This document shows, piece after piece, positions 1-6,795 of a stretch of DNA of 28,942 nucleotides; the stretch's first letter is position 1; each line of letters begins with the position of its first letter. The notes beneath the pieces were generated by a model, which saw only the letters and a list, made by a program, of their open reading frames with translations, did not search any database and was not told the DNA's origin. Source of the DNA: Thiopontia sp964647745 (lineage in GTDB: Bacteria; Pseudomonadota; Gammaproteobacteria; GCF-002020875); the NCBI GenBank assembly GCA_964647745.1, contig CAZYJG010000010.1, forward strand, positions 1-28,942, in the 5' to 3' direction. The translations under genes and the position numbers were made by a program.

Positions 1-55
1 AGAACTGGAGCTTCCCAAGCTTCAAACGTGGGTTCGATTCCCATCACCCGCTCCA
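1..55 (+). tRNA. tRNA-Gly(CCC), 3' part only
   Basis: The window opens inside a tRNA. The anticodon arm is GGAGC-TTCCCAA-GCTTC, which puts CCC in the anticodon position. It is followed by a variable loop, a T-arm (GTGGG-TTCGATT-CCCAT) and an acceptor strand ending in an encoded CCA at 53-55. The arms resemble those of enterobacterial glyU, which also reads GGG glycine codons. The D-arm and 5' acceptor strand lie upstream of the window. Confidence 0.93.
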
Positions 56-132
56 AACACAACAGGGTCCAACTTCCGCCACACTCAGTGTGCATGTTGA
101 TGCCGGTGGGTTGATGCGTCTCTGGCGAGATC

Positions 133-160
133 AAAAAAAAGCCCCCTCAGTTGAGGGGGC
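133..160 (-). terminator. Rho-independent terminator, minus strand
   Basis: A perfect 8-bp stem GCCCCCTC/GAGGGGGC (141-148 and 153-160) with a 4-nt loop lies next to eight A residues (133-140). Read on the minus strand this is a GC hairpin followed by eight U, a textbook intrinsic terminator. On the plus strand the hairpin is not followed by a T-run, so it would be a poor terminator for the upstream tRNA. No minus-strand protein gene ends here. Confidence 0.75.
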
Positions 161-332
161 TGGAAATCGTTCGTCTCCTGGCGTTGATATGGGAGGGTCA
201 GTGCCAGGTTGTCTCTCTGTTGTCCCCTGAGGCACGGCTTCGAAACGCACCCAAAGGGCTGGAGAGGTGTGGATACCGCAGCTCGGGAGGTGAGCAGTTG
301 ATATCTATGTCCAACGAACTGCGGGAATGATA
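133..332 (-). ncRNA. Candidate small RNA of about 200 nt
   Basis: A minus-strand promoter-like pair at 339-368 and a strong minus-strand terminator at 133-160 bracket about 200 nt with no convincing protein gene. Within the predicted transcript GTTCGT near the 5' end can pair with ACGAAC near the 3' end, GATAT can pair with ATATC further in, and GTGCC..AGG can pair with CCT-GGCAC. This gives a long, interrupted, rod-like fold. The length and closed-end shape recall 6S RNA, but I could not match the conserved 6S bubble, so no family is assigned. An 87-codon reading frame crosses the region on the same strand but overlaps the start of mutY and resembles no protein I know. Confidence 0.3.
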
Positions 333-338
333 ACCGAT

Positions 339-368
339 CTTATCTGAATACACAACCATTTTAGTCAA
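339..368 (-). promoter_or_regulatory. Putative sigma-70 promoter, minus strand
   Basis: On the minus strand TTGACT (363-368) is followed after 18 nt by GATAAG (339-344), which gives 5/6 and 4/6 matches to the consensus boxes. Transcription would start near 332 and run towards the terminator at 133-160. The promoter is called from pattern only. Confidence 0.35.
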
Positions 369-405
369 GTAATTTTTCTGGCTGAGGAGGTATACTTCTG
401 TTTCG

Positions 406-1497
406 ATGGATGCCCCCTTTTCAACAAGAGTAGTGCGCTGGTCTGCTGTCAATGGGCGCAACAGCCTCCCCTGGCAGGAGGGGCGCGACCCCTACCGTAT
501 CTGGGTCTCCGAGGTGATGCTGCAACAGACGCGGGTAGAGACAGTTGTCCCCTATTTCCATGATTTTATCGGCAGTTTCCCGGATGTTTTTGCCCTTTCG
601 GCAGCAACCCAGGACCGGGTACTGGCCCTCTGGTCAGGGCTCGGCTACTACTCCCGTGCACGCAATCTGCACCGTGCTGCGGCGCTGATCTGTGAGCATC
701 ATGGTGGTGAGCTCCCCCGAAGTCGGGGTGAGCTGGAGGCGCTGCCGGGGATCGGGCGCTCTACGGCGGCAGCAATTCTTGCGCTCGCCTTTGATCTGCC
801 AGAGCCGATCCTGGATGGCAATGTGAAGCGCCTCCTGAGCCGTTTCCATGGGGTTGAGGGGTGGCCGGGCAGTGGGGCAGTTGGGCGCAGGTTGTGGCAG
901 CTTGCGGAGCAGAATATGCCAATGGTGGATTGTGGCGCCTACACGCAGGCCATTATGGATATGGGGGCACTTCTCTGCAGGCGGAAGAGTCCGGACTGCC
1001 CCGCCTGCCCCGTCGCCTCCGACTGTGTGGCGCGGGAGAGCGGGCGGGTGGAGGAGCTGCCCAGTCCCCGTCCAGGAAAGAGGCTGCCACAGCGGGCGGT
1101 CTGCATGGCAATGGTGCAGAACCGGCAGGGAGAGGTGCTGCTGCAGCGCCGGCCGGAGGAGGGGGTCTGGGGTGGGCTCTGGAGCTTTCCGGAGCTGGAG
1201 TCACCCGGGCAGTGGGGGGAGTGGAGCAGCACACATCTGGGCAGGAGATTGGGCAGCCCACACTGCTGGCCTGCGGTCAGCCACACCTTTACCCATTTCA
1301 GGCTGGAGATTACCCCGCTCCATCTTGAGCTGGAGAGTGGGGTGGCAGTCACAATGGAGGGGGCGGAATGGGTTACACTTGCCCAGCTGCAGGAGAGGGG
1401 TGTGGCCGCCCCGGTGGGGCGATTGATTCAACGGATGAGCTCAACAGAAGGAAAAGAGAATGGCGAAAATGGTTCAGTGTGTGAGGTTGGGGCGTGA
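406..1497 (+). CDS. mutY: A/G-specific adenine glycosylase MutY
   Basis: This base-excision repair enzyme removes adenine mispaired with 8-oxoguanine or guanine. The N-terminal part holds the HhH-GPD fold, with the catalytic Glu at residue 36 in SEVMLQQT and the helix-hairpin-helix PGIGRSTAAAIL followed by LDGNVKR, which carries the conserved Asp. The 4Fe-4S cluster ligands follow in the spacing C-X6-C-X2-C-X5-C (CRRKSPDCPACPVASDC). The C-terminal third is the NUDIX-like domain that recognises 8-oxoG, with WGGLWSFPE and the SHTFTHFRLEI segment. Length is 363 aa, close to the E. coli protein. The ATG at 406 has a GGAGG about 15 nt upstream, a rather long spacing, but no alternative start exists in frame. 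Its end overlaps yggX by 38 nt, as expected for an operon. Confidence 0.96.
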   Translation: MDAPFSTRVVRWSAVNGRNSLPWQEGRDPYRIWVSEVMLQQTRVETVVPYFHDFIGSFPDVFALSAATQDRVLALWSGLGYYSRARNLHRAAALICEHHGGELPRSRGELEALPGIGRSTAAAILALAFDLPEPILDGNVKRLLSRFHGVEGWPGSGAVGRRLWQLAEQNMPMVDCGAYTQAIMDMGALLCRRKSPDCPACPVASDCVARESGRVEELPSPRPGKRLPQRAVCMAMVQNRQGEVLLQRRPEEGVWGGLWSFPELESPGQWGEWSSTHLGRRLGSPHCWPAVSHTFTHFRLEITPLHLELESGVAVTMEGAEWVTLAQLQERGVAAPVGRLIQRMSSTEGKENGENGSVCEVGA

Positions 1498-1729
1498 GGC
1501 AGAGGGGCTGGAGCGCCCACCCTATCCCGGTGAGTTGGGGCAGAGGATCTTTGAGAATGTCTCGGCCGAGGGGTGGCAGCAGTGGATGCAGCAGCAGACG
1601 ATGCTGATCAATGAGTATCGACTCAATATGATTGACCCGAAATCGAGGAAATTCCTTGAGGAGCAGATGGAGGCCTTCTTTTTTGGGGAGGGGGGAGAAA
1701 AACCGGAGGGATATGTGCCAACTGCTTGA
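1460..1729 (+). CDS. yggX: Fe(2+)-trafficking protein, YggX family
   Basis: This 89-aa protein matches the YggX family along its whole length: CVRLGREAEGLERPPYPG, then LGQRIFENVS, the TMLINEYRLNMID core and a C-terminal EGYVPTA. Family members protect Fe-S clusters and are thought to handle labile cytosolic iron. Residue Cys7 corresponds to the conserved N-terminal cysteine. The start lies inside mutY in another frame, preceded by AGAAGGAAAAGAGA, so translation is probably coupled. The mutY-yggX pairing is common in gammaproteobacteria and makes sense because MutY is itself an Fe-S enzyme. Confidence 0.95.
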   Translation: MAKMVQCVRLGREAEGLERPPYPGELGQRIFENVSAEGWQQWMQQQTMLINEYRLNMIDPKSRKFLEEQMEAFFFGEGGEKPEGYVPTA

Positions 1730-1789
1730 CCAGAGCCCTGTGATGCGATTCAATACGCACCCTGTCCACTCAGCGGCAGGAGATATACT

Positions 1790-1865
<76 letters not shown>

Positions 1866-1873
1866 TACAAAAC

Positions 1874-1910
1874 AAGGGGTTACGTTATAGCTGACGTAAC
1901 CCCTTTTCTT
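1874..1910 (+). terminator. Rho-independent terminator after tRNA-Phe
   Basis: A perfect 12-bp stem AAGGGGTTACGT/ACGTAACCCCTT (1874-1885 and 1894-1905) with an 8-nt loop runs into TTTTCTT. It starts 9 nt after the tRNA CCA end. Confidence 0.85.
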
Positions 1911-1967
1911 ATTGCAGTTTCGTAGCCACCCTGCCTTGTGGTTGCTGTACCATATAAACAGTATTGT

Positions 1968-1996
1968 TTGACATTAATACTGCAGTGCGTTAATGT
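1968..1996 (+). promoter_or_regulatory. higBA promoter with palindromic operator
   Basis: TTGACA (1968-1973, perfect -35) is followed after 17 nt by TAATGT (1991-1996). An inverted repeat ACATTAA (1971-1977)/TTAATGT (1990-1996) spans exactly the interval between the boxes, with a smaller ACTGCAGT palindrome inside. The start codon of higB lies 7 nt past the -10 box, so the mRNA would have almost no leader. The arrangement is typical of an operator for HigA autorepression. Binding itself is inferred. Confidence 0.6.
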
Positions 1997-2002
1997 TCAG
2001 CT

Positions 2003-2284
2003 GTGATTAAGGAATTTTCAGACAGGCCGACTGCTGCCATCTTCGCTGGGGTCATCCTGAAGAAGATGGACAAGAATCTACAGCAGAGGGCGCGGCTGAA
2101 GCTGCAACAGATAGATGCTGCCACCAGGCTGAATGATTTACGCAACCCTCCCAGCAACCGGCTGGAACGCAAGACGGGCAATATGAAGCACCTGCACTGT
2201 TTGAGAGTAAACAGGCAGTGGCGAATCTGTTTTAAGTGGGTTGATGGCCATGCGTACAAGGTGCAATTTGTGGATTACCATTAG
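2003..2284 (+). CDS. higB: HigB-type toxin (RelE superfamily)
   Basis: This 93-aa protein fits the HigB branch of the RelE fold, which are ribosome-dependent mRNA endonucleases. Family landmarks are the N-terminal MIKEF, the middle helix LQQRARLKLQQIDAAT, and the C-terminal VNRQWRICFKW..GHAYKVQFVDYH with the conserved Arg and the DYH end. Length is normal for the family. The start is GTG at 2003; the ATG at 1993 is out of frame. The toxin precedes its antitoxin, the usual higBA order, with a 10-nt gap to higA. No lesion is visible, so the toxin is probably active and held in check by HigA. Confidence 0.88.
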   Translation: MIKEFSDRPTAAIFAGVILKKMDKNLQQRARLKLQQIDAATRLNDLRNPPSNRLERKTGNMKHLHCLRVNRQWRICFKWVDGHAYKVQFVDYH

Positions 2285-2294
2285 GAGAGACCTC

Positions 2295-2627
2295 ATGATT
2301 AAGAGAGAAGATCTAAACAGTGACGATTTTTCTGATATTGCAGCAGAGGAGGTTGCTGCCCCCATCCATCCCGGCCTCCATCTGCGTGACTATATGGATG
2401 GTGCTGGAGTTACCCAGTACCGCCTTGCGAAGGAGACGCATGTGCCCGCCATTCGTATCAGTGAGATTGTGAATTGCAAGCGTGCCATTAGTGCAGATAC
2501 CGCCATTCGACTGGGCCGCTTCTTTGGGACTGCAGCGCAGTTCTGGATGAATCTGCAGTCACGATACGATTTGGATGTTGCGGCCAGCAAGAAAGATTAC
2601 AGCGATATTCACCCGGTAGCAGCCTAG
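2295..2627 (+). CDS. higA: HigA-type antitoxin (XRE helix-turn-helix)
   Basis: This 110-aa protein carries an XRE-type DNA-binding domain: HPGLHLRDYMDGAGVTQYRLAKETHVPAIRISEIVNCKRAIS, then ADTAIRLGRFFGTAAQFWMNLQ, the hallmark of the HigA/VapI family. It should neutralise HigB and repress the operon through the palindrome at 1971-1996. I chose the ATG at 2295 because AGGAGAGA lies just upstream; an 18-codon longer reading frame would overlap higB and has no ribosome site. The stop codon TAG (2625-2627) is inside the left end of the hairpin element at 2623-2791, so the last codon may not be the ancestral one. Confidence 0.9.
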   Translation: MIKREDLNSDDFSDIAAEEVAAPIHPGLHLRDYMDGAGVTQYRLAKETHVPAIRISEIVNCKRAISADTAIRLGRFFGTAAQFWMNLQSRYDLDVAASKKDYSDIHPVAA

Positions 2628-2791
2628 GAGCCTGTCCGAGAATAGAGAACCTACTGCAAATCCCATAAAGATCATAATCTGAGCTTATTGAACTCGTTGA
2701 ATAGCGGTGCTATTCGCCTCGCTCAATAAGCTCACCTTATAACCTTTTTGTGATTTTCGCTACGGCTTCTATTCTCGGACAGGCTCCTAGG
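2623..2791. mobile_element. MITE-like palindromic element, 169 bp
   Basis: The ends are a perfect 24-bp inverted repeat (2623-2646 and 2768-2791) starting CCTAGGAGCCTGTCCGAG. The centre forms another long hairpin, GAGCTTATTGA (2681-2691)/TCAATAAGCTC (2723-2733), capped by GAATAGC-GGT-GCTATTC. The whole element can fold into one imperfect hairpin and has no coding capacity. Both outer ends read CCTAGG, compatible with a TA or CTAG target duplication as made by some IS5- or IS630-type transposases; the family cannot be fixed from one copy. It overlaps the higA stop codon and separates higBA from the terminator at 2805. Confidence 0.75.
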
Positions 2792-2804
2792 CCACCACCT
2801 TATA

Positions 2805-2836
2805 AAACCTGTTGGTCAATCCAGCAGGTTTTTTTA
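2805..2836 (+). terminator. Rho-independent terminator downstream of higBA
   Basis: AAACCTG (2805-2811) pairs with CAGGTTT (2825-2831), with an inner TGG/CCA extension, and is followed by a T-run to 2835. It was probably the higBA terminator before the palindromic element was inserted between. Confidence 0.65.
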
Positions 2837-2917
2837 TTGCATCCATAGTATAATCATTCATCAATATTCTCACGACCCGCGCCTCTCTGCGGAGGTGCGT
2901 AGGTAGATAGAGCAGCC

Positions 2918-3157
2918 ATGGACCAGAAAAAAATTGATCGCGCACTGGAAGTCGTAGGCCAGATGGGATGCGAGAGGACACGGGAGATCATCCGTAAGCT
3001 GGAGGCGGGTGAGGATGTCCACCCCTGCAAAACCCTCTCGGCTGATGAGTGTCGATCCATGCTGGAGGAGCTGAAAGAGGTGATGTCAGTCTATGGGGAT
3101 GACTGCTGCCCCATTCCTCAAGCCGAGGGAAGTTCTGAAAACGTCTGTACAAAATAG
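2918..3157 (+). CDS. Small protein of unknown function, 79 aa
   Basis: I do not recognise this family. The protein is charged and predicted helical: an N-terminal helix DQKKIDRALEVVGQMGCERT, a second helix REIIRKLEAGED, then a third, ADECRSMLEELKEVMSVY. It has five cysteines (Cys18, Cys37, Cys45 and the pair in GDDCCPIP, plus one near the C-terminus), and no signal peptide or membrane segment. A TATAAT at 2849-2854 could be its -10 box, but no -35 is evident. The ribosome site is weak (GGAGG lies 22 nt upstream). It has no strand partner: the upstream genes end in a terminator and the next gene converges on it. The absence of stops, the codon pattern and the lack of a competing frame support a real gene. 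Confidence 0.6.
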   Translation: MDQKKIDRALEVVGQMGCERTREIIRKLEAGEDVHPCKTLSADECRSMLEELKEVMSVYGDDCCPIPQAEGSSENVCTK

Positions 3158-3207
3158 ATTGCGCCGATAGCGATCAAAAGCAAGGTGCTCGTTTCCCCTG
3201 GCAGGGG

Positions 3208-4008
3208 TCAGAGATACTGGGACCAGTCATGATCCCCCTTTCCAAAGACAAAAAAGTGCGGATTCAGCAGCGACGCCTTGGTGTTGTAGCGTAGCGCTTT
3301 CATTGCGGTATCGGTGATACTGCCCCCCGCCTCCTCAACAATGCACTGTGCGGCGGCGGTGTCCCATTCGGATGTGGGGCCCAGGCGTGGATAGAGGTCC
3401 GCCTTCCCCTCAGCGACCAGACAGGACTTGAGCGAGCTGCCCATCGGGAAGATGCGGTGTGAGCCGATCTTCTCCAGAAACCGGGTAATCACCTCATTGC
3501 TGTGGGATCGGCTGCCTGCAACCACCAGCTGCTCATCAGAGGGGTGACGTGCATGGATCTGCCCGGGGGGGTCGTCCGGCATCTGTTTCCACGCCCCTCC
3601 ATTGCGCCAGGCGTAGTAGAGGATGCCGTTGACCGGTACCTGAATGACGCCGAGGATGGGTTTCTGCGCCTCGATCAGTGCAATGTTGACGGTGAATTCG
3701 CCATTGCGCTTGATGAACTCGCGGGTGCCATCGAGCGGATCGATCAGCCAGTAGCGCTGCCACTGCCGCCTCTCCTCAAAGGGGATGGAGTCCGACTCCT
3801 CCGAGAGGATGGGGATCTCCGGGGTCAGTGCAGAGAGCCCCTCGGTGATGGCCCGATGGGCGGCCAGATCGGCATCGGTCAACGGGGTCTGGTCGGCCTT
3901 GTCGGTAATGGTAAAGCCGGCCTCGTAGATCTCCAGAATCGCCTGGCCTGCATCGCGTGCCAGCGCCGAGACCGGACCAATCAACGGCTGCAGATCGAGC
4001 GGCTCCAC
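3208..4008 (-). CDS. cysQ: 3'(2'),5'-bisphosphate nucleotidase CysQ
   Basis: This 266-aa member of the inositol-monophosphatase superfamily hydrolyses 3'-phosphoadenosine 5'-phosphate (PAP) to AMP, clearing a by-product of sulfate assimilation and sulfotransfer. Metal-binding motifs are visible in order: ILSEESD around residues 71-77, DPLDGTREF around residue 91, and the C-terminal WDTAAAQ that completes the Mg site. The start is GTG at 4008, overlapping the nudE stop by one base (TAGTG), so it is the second gene of a nudE-cysQ operon. Both remove small nucleotide metabolites. Confidence 0.94.
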   Translation of the reverse strand: MEPLDLQPLIGPVSALARDAGQAILEIYEAGFTITDKADQTPLTDADLAAHRAITEGLSALTPEIPILSEESDSIPFEERRQWQRYWLIDPLDGTREFIKRNGEFTVNIALIEAQKPILGVIQVPVNGILYYAWRNGGAWKQMPDDPPGQIHARHPSDEQLVVAGSRSHSNEVITRFLEKIGSHRIFPMGSSLKSCLVAEGKADLYPRLGPTSEWDTAAAQCIVEEAGGSITDTAMKALRYNTKASLLNPHFFVFGKGDHDWSQYL

Positions 4009-4556
4009 TAGCGCTGCATCTCCCGCACCATGAAGAGGGCGGCAATGGTGCGTGCCTCGGTCATCTCCTCGTGACGCAGCAGCCTGTCCAGCTCACTCAG
4101 CCTCCAGGGGACCACCTCAATCTCCTCCGGTTCGTCGCCGGGGAGCTGCTTCTCGTAGAGATCCCGCCCCACCACGATATGGGTGGTGTGGCTGAGATAG
4201 CCCGGGGCGATGGTGAGCGAGTCAAGGTGGGTCAGCTCGTTGGCACCGTGGCCAACCTCCTCCATCATCTCGCGGTTGGCCGCCTCCAGGATCGACTCAC
4301 CGGGGTCAATCTTCCCCTTGGGGAGGGCCAGCTCGTAACGCTCGACCCCGGCAGCAAATTCACGGATCAGCAGAAAGGTATCCTCATCCACCATCGGGAC
4401 AATCAGTACGGCGCCCCGTGACGACCCCTTGAGCCGCTCCCACTGCGCCTCAACGCCGTTGGAGAAGCGCAGGTCAACGGTCTCGACTGTAAACAGTCGA
4501 CTCTGTGCACAGACCTCGGTCTTCAGGATCTCCGGGGGGGTTCGATTTTCTGCCAT
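4008..4556 (-). CDS. nudE: ADP compounds hydrolase NudE (Nudix)
   Basis: This 182-aa Nudix hydrolase has the signature GKIDPGESILEAANREMMEEVG, which fits GX5EX7REUXEEXGU exactly. The NudE assignment rests on length, on LALPKGKIDPGES and APGYLSHTTHIVVGRDL, and on the neighbourhood (yrfG next door, as in E. coli). NudE cleaves ADP-ribose, NADH and diadenosine polyphosphates. It is transcribed with cysQ. Its ATG lies only 20 nt from the oppositely oriented yrfG start, so its promoter must lie inside yrfG. Confidence 0.92.
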   Translation of the reverse strand: MAENRTPPEILKTEVCAQSRLFTVETVDLRFSNGVEAQWERLKGSSRGAVLIVPMVDEDTFLLIREFAAGVERYELALPKGKIDPGESILEAANREMMEEVGHGANELTHLDSLTIAPGYLSHTTHIVVGRDLYEKQLPGDEPEEIEVVPWRLSELDRLLRHEEMTEARTIAALFMVREMQR

Positions 4557-4576
4557 AAAGGGTATCCTACTCCACT

Positions 4577-5242
4577 ATGGTCAACTGGTCACAAATCAAA
4601 ACCGTTTTGCTGGATATGGATGGGACCCTGCTGGATCTCCATTTTGATAACTATTTCTGGCTTGAGCATGTTCCACTGCGCTATTCGGAGAAGAACCGGA
4701 TGGGGCTGGAGGATGCCAGGCAGGAGCTGTTTCGGCGCTACAAGGCGGTCGAGGGGACCATCGAGTGGTACTGCGTGGACCACTGGAGCCGTGAGCTGGA
4801 TCTCGATATTGTGGCGCTCAAGGGGGAGGTGCACCACCTGATTGCAGAGCACCCCCATGTGCGGGACTTTCTCGGTGCGGTGCGTGGCTCCGGGCGGCGT
4901 GCGGTACTGGTGACCAATGCCCACGGCAAGAGTCTCGACCTGAAGATGCGCAAGACAGAGCTCGGCCCCTATCTGGATGCCACCCTCTGCGCCCACGACT
5001 TTGGACTGCCCAAGGAGCAGCCGCTGTTCTGGGAGCGGCTACAGGAGGCGGAGCCCTTCGATCCGGAGCAGACCCTGTTGGTGGATGACAGCCTCAATGT
5101 GTTGCGCTCGGCCCAGCACTATGGGATTCGCCATCTGCTTGCGGTGCACCGGCCCGATACAAAAAATCCTCCAAGGGATGTGGAGGATTTCAGTGCCATT
5201 CACCACTTCAGGGAGCTGCTGCCGGTCCCGTCACTTTCCTGA
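4577..5242 (+). CDS. yrfG: GMP/IMP nucleotidase YrfG (HAD family)
   Basis: This 221-aa HAD-superfamily phosphatase has motif I DMDGTLLDL (residues 13-21, the first Asp being the nucleophile), motif II VTNAHGKS, a motif III lysine (LPKEQPLFW) and motif IV LLVDDSLNVL. E. coli YrfG dephosphorylates GMP and IMP, and the neighbourhood next to nudE is the same here. The last 12 nt overlap the 3' end of rhlB on the other strand, so the two genes converge without room for a separate terminator. Confidence 0.92.
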   Translation: MVNWSQIKTVLLDMDGTLLDLHFDNYFWLEHVPLRYSEKNRMGLEDARQELFRRYKAVEGTIEWYCVDHWSRELDLDIVALKGEVHHLIAEHPHVRDFLGAVRGSGRRAVLVTNAHGKSLDLKMRKTELGPYLDATLCAHDFGLPKEQPLFWERLQEAEPFDPEQTLLVDDSLNVLRSAQHYGIRHLLAVHRPDTKNPPRDVEDFSAIHHFRELLPVPSLS

Positions 5243-6592
5243 CGGCCCGGAGGAGCCTCTGGGCCTCCCCCTTCCGCGCTGCCCGTTGCGGTGCCCGGAG
5301 TGGGGTCTGCCACGGCGCCCCTTGCCGGGAGGACGATTCCCGGGGCGGCCACCACCCCGGTTGCGGGAGGGGCGCTTGACCGGTGGCTCCAGCTTCGCCA
5401 GCATGGTGCCGCTGATGCTGCCGACCGGAATCTTGTGGTCGATATACTCCTCAATCTCCGGCAGTGAAAAGGAGTACTTCTCGCAGGCAAAGCTGATCGC
5501 ATCCCCGCTGGCACCGGCACGTGCGGTACGGCCAATGCGGTGGACGTAGTCCTCGCGATCCTGCGGCAGGTCGTAGTTGAAGACGTGGCTCACCTCGGGA
5601 ATATGGAGGCCACGTGCGGCAACATCGGTGGCCACCAGGACCGGAACCTCACCCTTCTGAAACTGCTCCAGCAGTTGCTGACGCTTTTTCTGCGGCACAT
5701 CGCCCGAGAGAACAGCGGAGGGAAAGCTGTTCCCCTCCAGGAAGCTCCAGACCTTGTCGGCCTCATACTTGGTGTTGACGAAGACGATGCTGCGGTGTGG
5801 TGCCATATCCTTCATCAGCCCAATCAGCAGTGGGATCTTCTCATCATTGGCCGGGTAGTAGACCACCTCGTTGACCTTGGATGCGGTCACCTGCTCGGGC
5901 TCGATCTTCACCTGCTCGGGGCTGTTCATGTGGTCATAGGCGAGCTCCATGACACGGAACGAGAGGGTGGCCGAGAAGAGCATGCTCTGACGCTTCTCCG
6001 GCTTCGGGGCACGCCGCAACAGGAAGCGGATATCCTTGATAAAGCCGAGGTCAAACATCCGGTCCGCCTCGTCCATCACCACAATCTCGGCCGCCTTGAG
6101 ATCAAACACATGCTGCTTGAAGTAGTCGATGATGCGTCCCGGCGTTCCAATCAGGATGTCAATTCCATCCTCGATCACCTTGCGCTGTGACTCATACCCG
6201 GTTCCACCATAGGCCAGCCCCATCTTCAGCTCTGTAAACTTGCCCAGCTGCTGGGCATCGTTGTGGATCTGGATGGCCAGCTCGCGAGTGGGGGCCAGGA
6301 TCATGGCGCGGGGCTGATTCACCTTCTTCCAGTGCGGGGGGTGCTTTCTCAGCAGGTGGTCCATGATCGCCAGCAGAAAGGCGGCCGTCTTTCCTGTACC
6401 GGTCTGCGCCTGTCCCGCAATATCCCTCCCCTCCAGCGCCAGCGGCAGGGTCCCTGCCTGGATCGGGGTGCAGTATTCGAATCCTGCCTCTTCTACCCCA
6501 CGGGCAAGCTCGGGGGAGAGCTTCAGTGAGGAGAAGAGGGTGTCGGAGAGGTGTGATTTTCTCTCGCTATCATTGTCTGTCTGTCCATTCAT
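5231..6592 (-). CDS. rhlB: ATP-dependent RNA helicase RhlB
   Basis: This DEAD-box helicase unwinds structured RNA for RNase E in the degradosome. Motifs in order: Q motif (FEYCTPIQAG), I AQTGTGKT, Ia PTRELA, II DEADRMFD, III SATLS, then in the second RecA domain IV IVFVNT, V ATDVAARGLH and VI HRIGRTARAG. A basic Arg/Gly-rich tail of about 45 residues ends the protein, typical of RhlB and RNA-binding. I chose the ATG at 6592 because alignment with RhlB begins there (SHLSDTLFSSLKLSP); the longer frame to 6745 adds 51 residues without family support. At 453 aa it is about 30 longer than E. coli RhlB, mostly in the tail. It is divergent from trxA, as in E. coli. Confidence 0.94.
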   Translation of the reverse strand: MNGQTDNDSERKSHLSDTLFSSLKLSPELARGVEEAGFEYCTPIQAGTLPLALEGRDIAGQAQTGTGKTAAFLLAIMDHLLRKHPPHWKKVNQPRAMILAPTRELAIQIHNDAQQLGKFTELKMGLAYGGTGYESQRKVIEDGIDILIGTPGRIIDYFKQHVFDLKAAEIVVMDEADRMFDLGFIKDIRFLLRRAPKPEKRQSMLFSATLSFRVMELAYDHMNSPEQVKIEPEQVTASKVNEVVYYPANDEKIPLLIGLMKDMAPHRSIVFVNTKYEADKVWSFLEGNSFPSAVLSGDVPQKKRQQLLEQFQKGEVPVLVATDVAARGLHIPEVSHVFNYDLPQDREDYVHRIGRTARAGASGDAISFACEKYSFSLPEIEEYIDHKIPVGSISGTMLAKLEPPVKRPSRNRGGGRPGNRPPGKGRRGRPHSGHRNGQRGRGRPRGSSGPSGK

Positions 6593-6639
6593 GGAGGCGG
6601 AGAATAGCAGAGAACCTACAATTATGTGTAAATAAAGGC

Positions 6640-6668
6640 TTGCATTGTGTGGATGATTAGGCTGAAAT
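6640..6668 (+). promoter_or_regulatory. Putative trxA promoter
   Basis: TTGCAT (6640-6645), a 17-nt spacer and TGAAAT (6663-6668) give 5/6 and 4/6 matches. The resulting leader would be about 120 nt. This is the best match in the rhlB-trxA divergent gap, but it is called by eye. Confidence 0.35.
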
Positions 6669-6795
6669 AGGAAAAAATTGATGACGCAATCTGGTTGAGG
6701 AGCAGCGGAAGCGGGGCTCGATCCAGCCAGCAGGCAAGCGACCACACCATGACGGTGCCGGGTCCAAAATATTTCCCCTAAGGAGCAGACAAACG

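Noticed and set aside
198..461. An 87-codon minus-strand frame before mutY
   Set aside because: It overlaps the mutY start, has no family resemblance, and the stretch is better explained by an RNA unit or plain intergenic DNA.
848..1426. Long alternative frames inside mutY, on both strands
   Set aside because: High G+C coding DNA gives long shadow frames; their products are low-complexity Arg/Gly/Ser-rich and match nothing.
5540..6190. A 216-codon plus-strand frame opposite rhlB
   Set aside because: It is antisense to well-conserved helicase motifs and has no recognisable domain.
6593..6745. N-terminal 51-residue extension of RhlB with a signal-like start
   Set aside because: It falls in the intergenic promoter region, has no homology and no ribosome site; the ATG at 6592 aligns with the family start.
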